Below are positions 7,779-16,720 of a DNA stretch of 58,343 nucleotides, piece after piece. The stretch covers positions 1,941 through 60,283 of the forward strand of contig NZ_JAQZSJ010000026.1 in the NCBI RefSeq assembly GCF_029360585.1, in the 5' to 3' direction. The position numbers and the translations under genes were made by a program. The stretch is from Cohnella caldifontis (GTDB taxonomy: Bacteria > Bacillota > Bacilli > Paenibacillales > Paenibacillaceae). Positions within the stretch are counted from its first letter, which is position 1. The number at the start of each line of letters is the position of its first letter. The notes beneath the pieces were generated by a model that was given only the letters and a program-made list of their open reading frames with translations, was not told the DNA's origin and did no database searches.

Positions 7779-9162
7779 ATGGCTCAACCACCCGACCGCG
7801 ATCAAAATCATGTCGCTCGTCATCGGAATCATCATGTGGGCCGTCGTCCATTTCGATCCCGACTCGACGCCGAACAACGTCGCTTCTTTATTGGAGAACC
7901 ATAATATCGACGGCGTCAAAATCGAAGCTTACGGCTTGGATGAGAAGAATTACGTGCTCAAGGGGCTGGATCCCCAGACGGTGAAGCTGACCGTTCGCGG
8001 CACGCGCACCAATCTGAATGCCGCCCGCAAGGAGGATTACCGGATCCGGGTCGATTTGCGGTCGGTCACCGAAGGCGTCCATACGCTGTCATTGCAGCTG
8101 GATTTGCCCCAAGGCATACAGCTCGTCCAGATGACGCCCGGGTCGGTCAAGGTAACGGTCGAATCGCTGCAGACGAAAGAGTTCGAGGTCGACGTCCAGA
8201 CCAAGGGCGTGCCCGCGCAAGGGTACATTGCCGGGACCCCGATCGTCCGCCCGACCAATCGCGTACACGTCACCTTGCCGGAGAATACACTGGCACAAGT
8301 AAGCCGGGTGGGCGCCTCCATTTCGGTCGACGGGGAAACGAGCGCCATCAAGAACAAGGCGGTCAAGCTGGCCGCGTACGATAAGAACGGGAAAGTCATC
8401 GAAGGGGCTTACATCGATCCCGCGGTCGTCGAGGTCGAAGTCCCGATCACGTACCCGTTCAAGACCGTGCCGCTGCAGTTCGTGATGAAAGGGCGGATGC
8501 CGCCCGGACTCAGCATCGACACGTTCCAACCGGACGCGGAGCAGGTGACCATTTACGGCCCGAAGGAAGCGCTGGACCAGATCGATTTCATCGAAGCGGA
8601 CATCGAGCTCAAGGATTTGGCCAAATCGGGCAAAATCCCGATTACGCTGGCGATGCCGAATCAGATCACCGAAATGTCGCCGGACAAGATCAACGTGGAC
8701 GTCAGCGTAGTGCTGTCCGACACCCGCACGCTGGAAGGCTTGCCGATCAATTTCAAAGGTTTGGGCGAGGGCATGTCCGTCAAAATCGTGCAGCCGGCCA
8801 CCGGCAAAGCCGACATCGTCGTCACGGGTTCTCCGGCTCGGCTCGGCAAGCTGCAGCCGGGCGACGTGACGGTAGACGCCGACCTCAGCGGCAAAGGGCC
8901 GGGCACTTACGACGTCAATCTGATCGTGAATTCCCCCCGTTTCATCGAGCAGTCGGGCGGGGTCAGCACGGCGACCGTCGAAATCGCGGCGGACGTTCCG
9001 GCCACCGTGAGCCCGGAAGAGAACGCGAGCGGCGGCGAAACGTCCGGCGGTTCCGGCGGGAGCGCGGGGAACGATGCCGGAGCCGGGGCTGGCGGAAGCG
9101 GGAGCGGGAGTGGAAGTACCGGCGACGGCGGCAGCGGCAACGGAAGCGGCAGTAAGCCGTAA
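7771..9162 (+). CDS. cdaR: CdaA regulatory protein CdaR (YbbR-domain)
   Basis: About 463 residues: one N-terminal membrane anchor (IKIMSLVIGIIMWAVVHF) followed by about four YbbR repeats exposed outside, then a low-complexity Gly/Ser-rich tail of about 45 residues (from about 9030). CdaR binds CdaA and modulates c-di-AMP synthesis (established in Bacillus and Listeria). The GTG at 7771 gives MDKWLNHP, the usual family start, with GAGGGTGA upstream; an in-frame GTG at 7762 is the alternative. The Gly/Ser tail is longer than I would expect and may be a flexible linker towards the wall. Confidence 0.92.
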   Translation: MDKWLNHPTAIKIMSLVIGIIMWAVVHFDPDSTPNNVASLLENHNIDGVKIEAYGLDEKNYVLKGLDPQTVKLTVRGTRTNLNAARKEDYRIRVDLRSVTEGVHTLSLQLDLPQGIQLVQMTPGSVKVTVESLQTKEFEVDVQTKGVPAQGYIAGTPIVRPTNRVHVTLPENTLAQVSRVGASISVDGETSAIKNKAVKLAAYDKNGKVIEGAYIDPAVVEVEVPITYPFKTVPLQFVMKGRMPPGLSIDTFQPDAEQVTIYGPKEALDQIDFIEADIELKDLAKSGKIPITLAMPNQITEMSPDKINVDVSVVLSDTRTLEGLPINFKGLGEGMSVKIVQPATGKADIVVTGSPARLGKLQPGDVTVDADLSGKGPGTYDVNLIVNSPRFIEQSGGVSTATVEIAADVPATVSPEENASGGETSGGSGGSAGNDAGAGAGGSGSGSGSTGDGGSGNGSGSKP

Positions 9163-9204
9163 AGTACAGCAAGGAATTACAGAATGAAGGGGTTTGGCGG
9201 AGAA

Positions 9205-10545
9205 ATGGGAAAATATTTCGGAACGGACGGGGTTCGCGGCGTGGCGAATCTGGAGTTGACTCCGGAACTTGCTTATAAAATCGGACGCTGCGGGGGCGTC
9301 GTGTTGGCCGGCGGGACGCATCGGCCGAAGGTCGTGATCGGCCTCGACACGCGGATCTCCGGGGCGATGCTGGAAAGCGCGCTGACGGCCGGCCTGCTGT
9401 CGATCGGCGCGGACGTCGTGCGCCTGGGAGTCGTGACGACGCCGGCGGTAGCTTATTTGACGCGCAAGCTGGGGGCTGACGCGGGCGTCATGATTTCCGC
9501 GTCCCATAACCCGGTTCAGGATAACGGGATCAAGTTTTTCGGCGGCGACGGGTTCAAGCTGCTGGACGAGACGGAAGCCGAAATCGAGCGCCTGATGGAC
9601 GCCGAAGCGGATACGCTGCCGCGTCCGACCGGAAGCGGCATCGGCACGGTCACGACGGATACGTCCGCCAAGCGGCTGTATCTCGACTTCCTTCAGACGA
9701 CGGTGAAGCATCGGTTCGAAGGCCTGAAAATCGTCCTGGATTGCGCCCACGGGGCGGCCTACGAGCTCGCGCCCGAGGTGTTCCGCGCGCTCGGGGCCGA
9801 GGTGATCGCCTATGGCGCGGAACCGAACGGACTGAACATCAACGACGGCGTCGGATCGACGCATCCGGAGTTGCTGGCGGCCAAAGTCCGGGAGCACGGA
9901 GCCCATTTGGGTCTTGCGTTCGACGGGGATGCCGACCGGTTGATCGCGATCGACGAGAACGGCGAGGAGACGGACGGCGATTACGTGCTCTGCATTTGCG
10001 GAGATGCCATGAAGCGGGCCGGCACGCTGAAGCGGGACACGGTGGTCACGACGGTGATGGCGAACATCGGCTTTTTCCAGGCGGCGAAATCTCTGGGGCT
10101 GGAGACCGTGCAGACGGCCGTCGGCGACCGGTACGTAATGGAAGAAATGGTCCGCGGGGGGTACAACCTCGGCGGGGAGCAGTCGGGGCACGTCATTTTC
10201 CTCGATCATAATACGACGGGAGACGGCATCCTGACGGGGTTGCAGCTGGTCGATACGGTGGTGGGCTCAGGAAAAACCCTCGGCGAGCTGAAACAATTAA
10301 TGAGAAAATATCCGCAAACGCTGGTGAACGTCAGGGTCGCGGACAAGTCCAAGTATCCGGGGAACCCGGCGATCCAGGCGGCGATAGAGACTGCCCAAGC
10401 GGCGCTGGGCGACAACGGACGGATCCTGGTGCGGCCTTCCGGCACGGAAGCGCTGATCCGCGTCATGGCGGAAGGGCCGGAGCTTGGGGAAATCGAACGC
10501 CATGCGGCCGCGATCGCGGAGGTCATTCGCAAGGAACTGGCATAA
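9205..10545 (+). CDS. glmM: Phosphoglucosamine mutase
   Basis: Converts glucosamine-6-phosphate to glucosamine-1-phosphate for UDP-GlcNAc and peptidoglycan synthesis. About 446 residues, the normal length. It starts [15 protein letters not shown], the family N-terminus. The phosphoserine loop MISASHNP is near residue 100, the metal-binding loop DGDADR near 240, and the phosphate-binding [11 protein letters not shown] near 410. An ATG at 9184 with AAGGA upstream is an alternative start adding 7 residues. It follows cdaR by 42 bases and is probably cotranscribed with it. GlmM is known to bind and inhibit CdaA, linking wall precursor supply to c-di-AMP. Confidence 0.96.
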   Translation: MGKYFGTDGVRGVANLELTPELAYKIGRCGGVVLAGGTHRPKVVIGLDTRISGAMLESALTAGLLSIGADVVRLGVVTTPAVAYLTRKLGADAGVMISASHNPVQDNGIKFFGGDGFKLLDETEAEIERLMDAEADTLPRPTGSGIGTVTTDTSAKRLYLDFLQTTVKHRFEGLKIVLDCAHGAAYELAPEVFRALGAEVIAYGAEPNGLNINDGVGSTHPELLAAKVREHGAHLGLAFDGDADRLIAIDENGEETDGDYVLCICGDAMKRAGTLKRDTVVTTVMANIGFFQAAKSLGLETVQTAVGDRYVMEEMVRGGYNLGGEQSGHVIFLDHNTTGDGILTGLQLVDTVVGSGKTLGELKQLMRKYPQTLVNVRVADKSKYPGNPAIQAAIETAQAALGDNGRILVRPSGTEALIRVMAEGPELGEIERHAAAIAEVIRKELA

Positions 10546-10572
10546 TTCCATCATAACGATTCGAACATGGAG

Positions 10573-10626
10573 AAAGACGTCTTCGTGGAGCGGATTTAAG
10601 GTCCGCATCCGGGAGACGTCTTTTTA
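10573..10626 (+). terminator. Two-tier hairpin terminator after glmM
   Basis: An outer stem (AAGACGTCT with AGACGTCTT, arms at about 10574 and 10614) encloses an inner stem (GCGGA with TCCGC), followed by a T run at 10620-10625. It ends the glmM transcript before the convergent small gene. Confidence 0.75.
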
Positions 10627-10636
10627 TAGGGGCGTA

Positions 10637-11008
10637 TTAAAGAGCTCCCGCCTGCTGGACGATGCGCTGCGCTTTCTCGTAGTCCTGTTCGCCGACAATG
10701 GCGGTCAGAAGGATGTCCCGTCCCGTGATGCGGTTGTCCGTTCCGCCCGAGCCGTACCCGCTTGCGCTGACGCTGGCCGCGCTCAGGATGCCCGCGCTTT
10801 TGTTCTCGAATTCGCCCGCCAGCGTGATTTCGCCCAGACTGTCGAAGTTTCCGGTCGTCGGATTCATGATGACCTCAACGCCGTCTCCCGGCATGCCGTC
10901 GAACCGTTCGATGCGGGAATCGATCAAGTGGAGTTGCTTCAGCTTCTCCAGCGCTTCCTGCGCTTGTTCGGGCGTGTTGAAGTAGGCAAGGATGGATCTC
11001 TCCTTCAT
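10637..11008 (-). CDS. Small uncharacterised protein with possible general-stress (17M/YflT-like) fold
   Basis: A 123-residue soluble protein that I do not recognise with certainty. The first 30 residues (KERSILAYFNTPEQAQEALE) look like the ferredoxin-like start of YflT/general stress 17M proteins, in which an Ala/Glu-rich helix follows a hydrophobic strand. The middle is Gly/Ser-rich (SASGYGSGG) and the end is a helix (DYEKAQRIVQQAG). The ATG at 11008 has GGAGGT 7 bases upstream, which decides it over the in-frame ATG at 11029. It lies on the minus strand between glmM and glmS and is convergent with glmM. Confidence 0.65.
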   Translation of the reverse strand: MKERSILAYFNTPEQAQEALEKLKQLHLIDSRIERFDGMPGDGVEVIMNPTTGNFDSLGEITLAGEFENKSAGILSAASVSASGYGSGGTDNRITGRDILLTAIVGEQDYEKAQRIVQQAGAL

Positions 11009-11142
11009 CGTCGGGACCTCCGGATACATGAAGTTTCTAATTAAAGTGGACGGTTTCCGTCGGATCTATGCGTTTGGCGAGGTGTCGCGGGGAGATCGAA
11101 TGTGTCATTTCCTGGGTAATGATGCGGGACGGTGAAGAATGG

Positions 11143-11171
11143 TTGCTTTTCGTAGGCAGAACGAATATGAT
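11143..11171 (+). promoter_or_regulatory. Sigma-A-type promoter of glmS
   Basis: TTGCTT (11143-11148) and TATGAT (11166-11171) are 17 bases apart, 4/6 and 5/6 matches to the consensus. The transcript would start about 45 bases before the ribozyme cleavage site, which fits the known leader arrangement. Confidence 0.6.
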
Positions 11172-11217
11172 GAAGGGTAGATTTCAGAAGGAAAGGCAGG
11201 GTTGGGAACGATTCGGC

Positions 11218-11405
11218 AAGTTAAGCGCCAGAACTTGGACGGTCAGGACACGGGGAAGCAAGGATGACCGGCAAGTTGACGAGGTGGAGGTGTTCGGATT
11301 GTTCGGCGGGGACCTCCCGGCTTGGCATCGAAGTCGACAGATCGGAAGACAAAACGCAGCGGGCGACCGGGCGGCCAATATTCCGATACGATGCGGGGAT
11401 TGCGA
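11218..11405 (+). ncRNA. glmS ribozyme (glucosamine-6-phosphate responsive)
   Basis: The conserved core is readable: AGCGCCAGAACTTGG at 11224 with the cleavage site between A11224 and G11225, GTTGACGAGGTGGAGG from about 11276, and CGGCGGGGACCTCCCGGCTT near 11315, followed by the 3' pseudoknot region. The RNA cleaves itself when it binds GlcN6P and lowers glmS expression. It lies in the 5' leader of glmS, about 140 bases before the start. The 3' limit is approximate. Confidence 0.93.
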
Positions 11406-11547
11406 TTAGGATGGATTCATGGGAAAGTCCGGCGGGCCGGGATTGGGCCGGGCGGACACCTCCCGTATTCGAATATGGGTTGTGACTGCTTATGGCCGGT
11501 CTCGGTAGCTTGGACGAAGAGAAACCGAGACGGAGGTCTGTTTGAAT

Positions 11548-13380
11548 ATGTGCGGAATCGTAGGATACATCGGCAACCGCGAATCGCAGCCGATTTTGTT
11601 GGAAGGCTTGAAGAAATTGGAGTACCGCGGGTACGACTCGGCGGGCATCGCCGTTTTTACGGAGCGCGGGCTGGAAATCACGAAATCGGTCGGCCGGCTG
11701 GCTAACCTGGAAGGGCGCCTCTCGGGCGATCCGCTGCGCGGCACGGTCGGCATCGGGCATACCCGCTGGGCGACGCACGGGAAGCCTTCCGACGTGAACT
11801 CCCACCCCCACGTGGACAATACGCTGAAGTTTTCCGTCGTCCACAACGGGATCATCGAGAATTATCTGGAACTGAAAGAAGAGCTGATGCACCAAGGGCA
11901 CCGTTTCCTTTCGGAGACGGATACGGAAGTAATTTCGCACCTCATCGCCGTGGAGTACGAAGGCGATATCGTCAAAGCGGTGCAACGGGCCGTTTCCAAA
12001 ATGCGCGGGGCGTTCGCGCTCGGCGTGTTGACCGAGTACGAGCCGGATAAGCTCGTGGCAGTACGGTACGCGAGCCCTCTGATCATCGGGGTCGGAAACG
12101 GCGAGAAGTACATCGCCTCCGACATTCCGGCGATCCTGGAGCATACGCGCGACATCTATATCCTGAACGACGGCGAAATGGCCGTGCTCACCCGCGAAGG
12201 CGTCGAACTGATGACGATCGAAGGGAACCCGATCTCCAAGGAACTGTTCCATGTCGATTGGGACCTGATGACCGCGGAAAAGGGCGGCTTCGACCATTTC
12301 ATGCTCAAGGAAATCCACGAGCAGCCGAAAGCGTATCGGGATACGATGCGCGGGCGAATGAGCGAAGACGGACGTCGCGTGGAACTGCCTGAGCTGAAGA
12401 TGACGCCGGAAATGCTGCGCGGCTTCAAGCGGGTGCATATCGTGGCCTGCGGCACGGCGTTGCATGCCGGCATGGTCGGCAAAGCCGTCATCGAGCAGCT
12501 GGCCCGGGTGCCGGTCGAGACGGACGTGGCGTCGGAATACCGCTACCGTTCCCCGATCATCACGCCGGATACGCTCGTTATCGTCGTGAGCCAATCCGGA
12601 GAGACGGCGGATACGCTGGCGGCCCTGCGCGAAGCGCAGCGGTGCGGCGCCCGCGTGCTGGCGATCACCAACGTCGTCGGCAGCTCGGTCGCCCGCGAGG
12701 CGGACGACGTCATCATCACGCTGGCGGGACCCGAAATCGCCGTCGCTTCGACGAAGGCTTACACGTCGCAGCTGATCGCTTTCTATCTGTTCGGCCTGTA
12801 CTGGGCGCAAGTGAACGGCACCAAGACCGACGCGGAAATCGCGCATATCCTGGCCGCCATGCAGGCGCTGCCGGAGCAGGTCGAGAAGATCCTCGCGCAA
12901 GCGGAAGTGATCAAAGGCATCGCCGAGTCGATCTCCCGCCACAGCAGCTTGTTCTTCATCGGCCGAGGCATCGACTACGCCGTAACGCTGGAAGGATCGC
13001 TGAAGCTCAAGGAAATCTCGTACATCCACTCCGAGGCATACGCCGCGGGCGAGCTCAAGCACGGCACGCTCGCGCTGATCGAAGAAGGCGTGCCGGTCAT
13101 CGCGCTGCTGACGCAGGAAGACCTGTACGAGAAAATGCTTAGCAACATTAAAGAAACGAAAGCGCGCGGCGCTCACGTGCTGGGCATCATTAACGAAGGG
13201 GCCGAAGCCGAGTCCGCCAAGTCGGTGGACCGCCAGTTCGCGATCCCGCGCACGCTGCCGATCCTGACGCCGGCGCTGTCCGTCGTTCCGCTGCAGCTGC
13301 TGTCGTACTACGCTTCGCTCGCGCTGGGCCACGACGTGGATAAGCCGCGGAATTTGGCGAAGAGCGTGACGGTGGAGTAA
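11548..13380 (+). CDS. glmS: Glutamine-fructose-6-phosphate aminotransferase
   Basis: Makes glucosamine-6-phosphate from fructose-6-phosphate and glutamine, the first step of amino-sugar synthesis. The 610 residues fit the family. The mature N-terminus must be Cys: MCGIVGYIG decides the ATG at 11548 (GGAGGT 10 bases upstream) over the TTG at 11542. The glutaminase part has HTRWATHGKPS near residue 75. Two SIS domains follow (VSQSGETADTLAAL near 350, SLKLKEISYIHSEA near 490), and the C-terminus NLAKSVTVE is the conserved end that TnsD-type proteins recognise at DNA level. A Tn7-like element lies 25 bp after the stop. Confidence 0.98.
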   Translation: MCGIVGYIGNRESQPILLEGLKKLEYRGYDSAGIAVFTERGLEITKSVGRLANLEGRLSGDPLRGTVGIGHTRWATHGKPSDVNSHPHVDNTLKFSVVHNGIIENYLELKEELMHQGHRFLSETDTEVISHLIAVEYEGDIVKAVQRAVSKMRGAFALGVLTEYEPDKLVAVRYASPLIIGVGNGEKYIASDIPAILEHTRDIYILNDGEMAVLTREGVELMTIEGNPISKELFHVDWDLMTAEKGGFDHFMLKEIHEQPKAYRDTMRGRMSEDGRRVELPELKMTPEMLRGFKRVHIVACGTALHAGMVGKAVIEQLARVPVETDVASEYRYRSPIITPDTLVIVVSQSGETADTLAALREAQRCGARVLAITNVVGSSVAREADDVIITLAGPEIAVASTKAYTSQLIAFYLFGLYWAQVNGTKTDAEIAHILAAMQALPEQVEKILAQAEVIKGIAESISRHSSLFFIGRGIDYAVTLEGSLKLKEISYIHSEAYAAGELKHGTLALIEEGVPVIALLTQEDLYEKMLSNIKETKARGAHVLGIINEGAEAESAKSVDRQFAIPRTLPILTPALSVVPLQLLSYYASLALGHDVDKPRNLAKSVTVE

Positions 13381-13406
13381 GGGAAGAAGCCTCGGATGAT
13401 CCCTAT
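13345..13406 (+). other. attTn7 (3' end of glmS plus insertion point)
   Basis: The last codons of glmS and the 25 bp downstream form the classical Tn7 attachment site. CCTAT at 13402-13406 is repeated exactly at 42412-42416, as expected for the 5-bp duplication made by Tn7-family elements. Confidence 0.85.
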
Positions 13407-13491
13407 GTCTGGTGACATTAAAGTTAGTGCCTAGACATTATAGTTGGTACCTTTACAACAAAGTTAGTGCCTTTACAATAGAGTTGGTATC
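13406..13491 (+). repeat. glmS-proximal transposon end with four TnsB-type sites
   Basis: Four 18-bp sites start at 13414, 13434, 13454 and 13474, exactly 20 bp apart. They follow the pattern (G/T)ACA(A/T)(T/C)A(A/T)AGTT(A/G)GT(A/G)CC, with small deviations. This dense packing equals the right end of Tn7. Confidence 0.85.
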
Positions 13492-13567
13492 TGAATGTTT
13501 ATTTAACAGCCGTTCTTGGTTAAAATGGAATTAAGACCATCTAGTATTACAGCAAAACAATTTAAAT

Positions 13568-13616
13568 CTAATGGCTTCGCCCTTTGTTTTAGGGGGCGAA
13601 GCCATTAGTCGTTTTT
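13568..13616 (+). terminator. Strong bidirectional hairpin terminator inside the transposon end
   Basis: CTAATGGCTTCGCCC (13568-13582) pairs perfectly with GGGCGAAGCCATTAG (13594-13608), followed by GTCGTTTTT. It probably terminates read-through from glmS, whose own terminator is displaced by the insertion. Confidence 0.85.
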
Positions 13617-13678
13617 AGGGGTTATAACGGACAGCTCGCTATAGGCCGTTTTATGGAAACCAAAATGGAGGTGTTATT

Positions 13679-14518
13679 TTGTCTAAACGAGGCACAAGAA
13701 AAGAAAAGCTGCAAACCAACTACATTAAAAAAGGCAGGGGTCAGGGAGTTGGAGAAAATTATCAACCCTTTATTCAGGCACATGACAATAAAATTGCCTC
13801 AGAAGGATGGCTGGCACGACATAAAGGGTGGAAAACTAAAAGGATTCACCACACCTTGTCTGAGCATGAAAGAAAGTACTTATATTACTGTGAATGGCTT
13901 GATGGAGTGACTGATATACGCGAACAATGGCCGCTGTTACCCTTAGAAAGAACAATGGAGATTGCTGAAGAACTTGGTATTAAACATCCACATCAATACG
14001 GAAAACCTGTAGTAATGACAACGGATTTCAGGCTCACCTTGGAAACAAAAGACGGCAGTCGAGATGTTATACGAACCATAAAACCACGCGAAAAATTAAC
14101 TGACCGTACTTTAGAACTTTTTGAAATCGAAAGGGTTTACTTTGCAGAGCAGGGGATTGATTGGTGCATTATTACGGAAGACAAAATCCCCGTCAACCTA
14201 GTGAAGAACGTAGAATGGATGGCAAAAGCTAAATATTTTGATACACGACCTGGTGTTAATGAGGAACTCGTTGGGTTACTATCCGATGAGTTATTTGGGA
14301 TATTTGTGAAAGATGCTGGGCAAACGCCGCTTATTAATCTATGTTTGCGGACAGATCATGAATGCCACTTAGAAAAAGGGACATGTATGTTTATACTCCA
14401 GTACATGTTAGCAAACAAATTTTGGGGAACGGAGATGAATAAACAAATCATTCGAGAAAGGGAGCCATTAATTATTTATCAGAATAAATCGACACAAAAA
14501 TTGATTCACTTAGCTTAA
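13679..14518 (+). CDS. tnsA: Tn7-like transposase subunit TnsA (endonuclease)
   Basis: A 279-residue restriction-like nuclease that nicks the 5' strands at the transposon ends. Residues that align with the Tn7 TnsA active site are visible: Glu in SEHERKYLYY (about 62-64), Asp in VMTTDFRLTL (about 118), Lys in RTIKPRE (about 136) and Glu in LFEIERVYF (about 150). The C-terminal half is the part that contacts TnsC in Tn7. The TTG start is set by GGAGGTG 6 bases upstream. It is the first gene of the tns operon, 12 bases before tnsB. Confidence 0.93.
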   Translation: MSKRGTRKEKLQTNYIKKGRGQGVGENYQPFIQAHDNKIASEGWLARHKGWKTKRIHHTLSEHERKYLYYCEWLDGVTDIREQWPLLPLERTMEIAEELGIKHPHQYGKPVVMTTDFRLTLETKDGSRDVIRTIKPREKLTDRTLELFEIERVYFAEQGIDWCIITEDKIPVNLVKNVEWMAKAKYFDTRPGVNEELVGLLSDELFGIFVKDAGQTPLINLCLRTDHECHLEKGTCMFILQYMLANKFWGTEMNKQIIREREPLIIYQNKSTQKLIHLA

Positions 14519-14530
14519 AAGGAGGTGTCT

Positions 14531-16720
14531 TTGAACATGCTGATTGTAGTAAATTCTATCATTGAGCGTTTGAATGAAGATCTTGAGGTTGTAGAGATGT
14601 TACGTATCTTGTGGATTGATGATGAACGAAAACATGTTGTAGTGATTAATATCGATGATCACCGTAACATGTTATACCCTTACTTTATAAGGTACGAAGA
14701 AATTATGAGGGAGATTCAAGAGAAAAAGAGTAGATTAACTGAACTAGAGACCGACATGCGGCTCTTGTCTCCTGATGAAAAATATTTAGAAAAATACAAA
14801 GACAACCGGGAACGTCGTTGGAATCTTATCAAGGATATCGTATTAAGAGAGCCAGAAATATATGTATCAGAAAGTAGAGGAAAGTTAATCCATGAGGTAC
14901 ATCTGTCTTCAGGAAAATCAAAGAAGGTAATCAGGGATTATTTAAAAAAGTATTGGTTTTATGGCAAGTCCAAGAACGGTTTGCTCGATAATTATTTTGA
15001 CTGTGGTGTGCCCGGGAAACAGAGAGTTTATAAGCAGAAGCCAGGTCCCGTATCAACAAACAGAACTATGGTAACGGAAGCGGACATAGAAATCTTTAAA
15101 TCAGCAATCAAAGTCTTTCACATCCGGAAGGGAATGAATATTACTACAACACATGAGAGGATGTGTGAAACTTTTTATAAACGCGGTTTTTATCGGAAAT
15201 ATGGTGTTAAGGTTCCGATTGTTGATCCGGATAAAAGTCCAAGTCTGCGACAATTTCGTTACTGGTATAAAACCAACTCCTCGCCTTTTTCACGGTATTC
15301 GAATAAACGTGGCAAACGGCGTGCAAATATGGATGTACGAGCAATGATGGGAAATGCCTCGGAAAAAGCTATATGTGTTGGGGCAGTATTTGAAGTAGAT
15401 GCAACTAGAGCAGATATAATTCTAGTTTCATTTGACCGCAAGACGATACTGGGCAAGCCAACAGTATATGTAGTCATTGATGTGTTTAGCAGATTAGTTG
15501 TCGGTTATCATGTGAGTTTAGCTCCCGAGTCATGGTTCGAAGCTATGGTAGCTGTTGAACATGCTGCTACAAACAAGGTTGAAAATTGTGCGCGATACGG
15601 TATTCCAATTCACGAGGAAGACTGGCCCTGTCAGTATTTACCCCAAAACTTAGTTGGTGACCGTGGAGAGCTGAAATCACAACTTTCAGAGAGATTTGTC
15701 AACCTTAATGTGGATGTGTTAAACGCCCCTTCCTATCGTGGAGATCTAAAGCCATTTGTTGAATCAAACTTTCATATAACTAATGAAACGATAAGGCAAT
15801 TACTTTCCGGTTCAACAGAGGCTAAGCAACTGGTTAGAGGGGATTATAATCCTGCTCGTGATTCAGCCTGGACTATTGAAGAGTTTAATCGTTTTTTGAT
15901 TGTATATTTCTTGACATACAACAAAAGTGCCTTGAGCAAAGATTACATTCCAACAAAAGAAATGTTTACTGATCAAGTTGAACTTACCCCTTTAAAAGTA
16001 TGGAATTGGGATAAGGGAGTAAGATTGCTTCATGAAAAATCAAGAAAAGAACTGCGGTATAATTTATTGCCGCGCGAAGAGGCCAAGGTAACTCGCTTTG
16101 GGATTGAGTTTCGAGGACTCACTTACACTTGTGATGTTGGGATAAGAGAAGGTTGGTTTGAGGGAAACGGGAACGGAATTGATGGTAGAACAAAAATAGA
16201 GATCTCATATGATCCAAGAAATTGCAGCAGCATTTTTTTGAAGCATAAGAACGATTTGCTTTCATGTTTACTTACAGGAAGATCCAAAGAGTTCGATGGC
16301 TTGCATTTTGATGAAGTTGCAAAAATCATGGAGTATCGAGACTCCCAAATCAAAGAACAAGAGAAACTAGAGAAACAGCCTCGGGCTGAGTTGCACGCTT
16401 TTACCAAAGTGCTTGATGAAACGGCAAAGGAGAAGACGAAAGCAGCTACGAAAGACAGAAGTTTTTATTCTAGAAATCAGAACAAACGTGAAGTTAGAAG
16501 TGCGGATAGTAAAACTTGGGGGGCTATGGGCGCGATGACTAATATTTCACAAGCAACTGATAGGTCAAATAATGTTACAAAGCCCTCTGCAGAAAATGTA
16601 GTTGTATTTCTTACTACAAATGAAAAGGACGAGATTACTTATGTGAATAATAGTGATATTCAATCGCTCTTTTCAAGAAAAAGTTTAGAAAGAAGGAGAA
16701 GAAATGAGTCCGATGATTAG
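14531..16720 (+). CDS. tnsB: Tn7-like transposase TnsB (DDE integrase)
   Basis: About 729 residues. N-terminal helix-turn-helix region, then an RNase H-fold integrase core with Asp in FEVDATRAD (about 287), Asp in LVGDRGELKSQ (about 376) and Glu in KPFVESNFH (about 410), the DDE triad. It binds the repeats at both ends and joins the 3' ends to target DNA. A beta-barrel and a Lys-rich tail follow. AAAGGAGGT stands 5 bases before the TTG at 14531; the ATG at 14537 and a GTG at 14525 are alternatives. Its last 17 bases overlap tnsC, which indicates translational coupling. Confidence 0.93.
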   Translation: MNMLIVVNSIIERLNEDLEVVEMLRILWIDDERKHVVVINIDDHRNMLYPYFIRYEEIMREIQEKKSRLTELETDMRLLSPDEKYLEKYKDNRERRWNLIKDIVLREPEIYVSESRGKLIHEVHLSSGKSKKVIRDYLKKYWFYGKSKNGLLDNYFDCGVPGKQRVYKQKPGPVSTNRTMVTEADIEIFKSAIKVFHIRKGMNITTTHERMCETFYKRGFYRKYGVKVPIVDPDKSPSLRQFRYWYKTNSSPFSRYSNKRGKRRANMDVRAMMGNASEKAICVGAVFEVDATRADIILVSFDRKTILGKPTVYVVIDVFSRLVVGYHVSLAPESWFEAMVAVEHAATNKVENCARYGIPIHEEDWPCQYLPQNLVGDRGELKSQLSERFVNLNVDVLNAPSYRGDLKPFVESNFHITNETIRQLLSGSTEAKQLVRGDYNPARDSAWTIEEFNRFLIVYFLTYNKSALSKDYIPTKEMFTDQVELTPLKVWNWDKGVRLLHEKSRKELRYNLLPREEAKVTRFGIEFRGLTYTCDVGIREGWFEGNGNGIDGRTKIEISYDPRNCSSIFLKHKNDLLSCLLTGRSKEFDGLHFDEVAKIMEYRDSQIKEQEKLEKQPRAELHAFTKVLDETAKEKTKAATKDRSFYSRNQNKREVRSADSKTWGAMGAMTNISQATDRSNNVTKPSAENVVVFLTTNEKDEITYVNNSDIQSLFSRKSLERRRRNESDD

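Noticed and set aside
8089..10209. 706-codon minus-strand frame across cdaR and glmM
   Set aside because: It overlaps two conserved genes on the other strand, with low-complexity Arg/His/Asp-rich content typical of shadow frames.
11221..13332. 703-codon minus-strand frame across the glmS ribozyme and glmS
   Set aside because: It covers the conserved ribozyme and glmS on the plus strand and has the composition of an antisense shadow.
13653..13910. 85-codon plus-strand frame starting with METKMEVLFCLNEAQEKK near tnsA
   Set aside because: It overlaps tnsA in another frame; TnsA has active-site residues and a good ribosome site, so this frame is a shadow.
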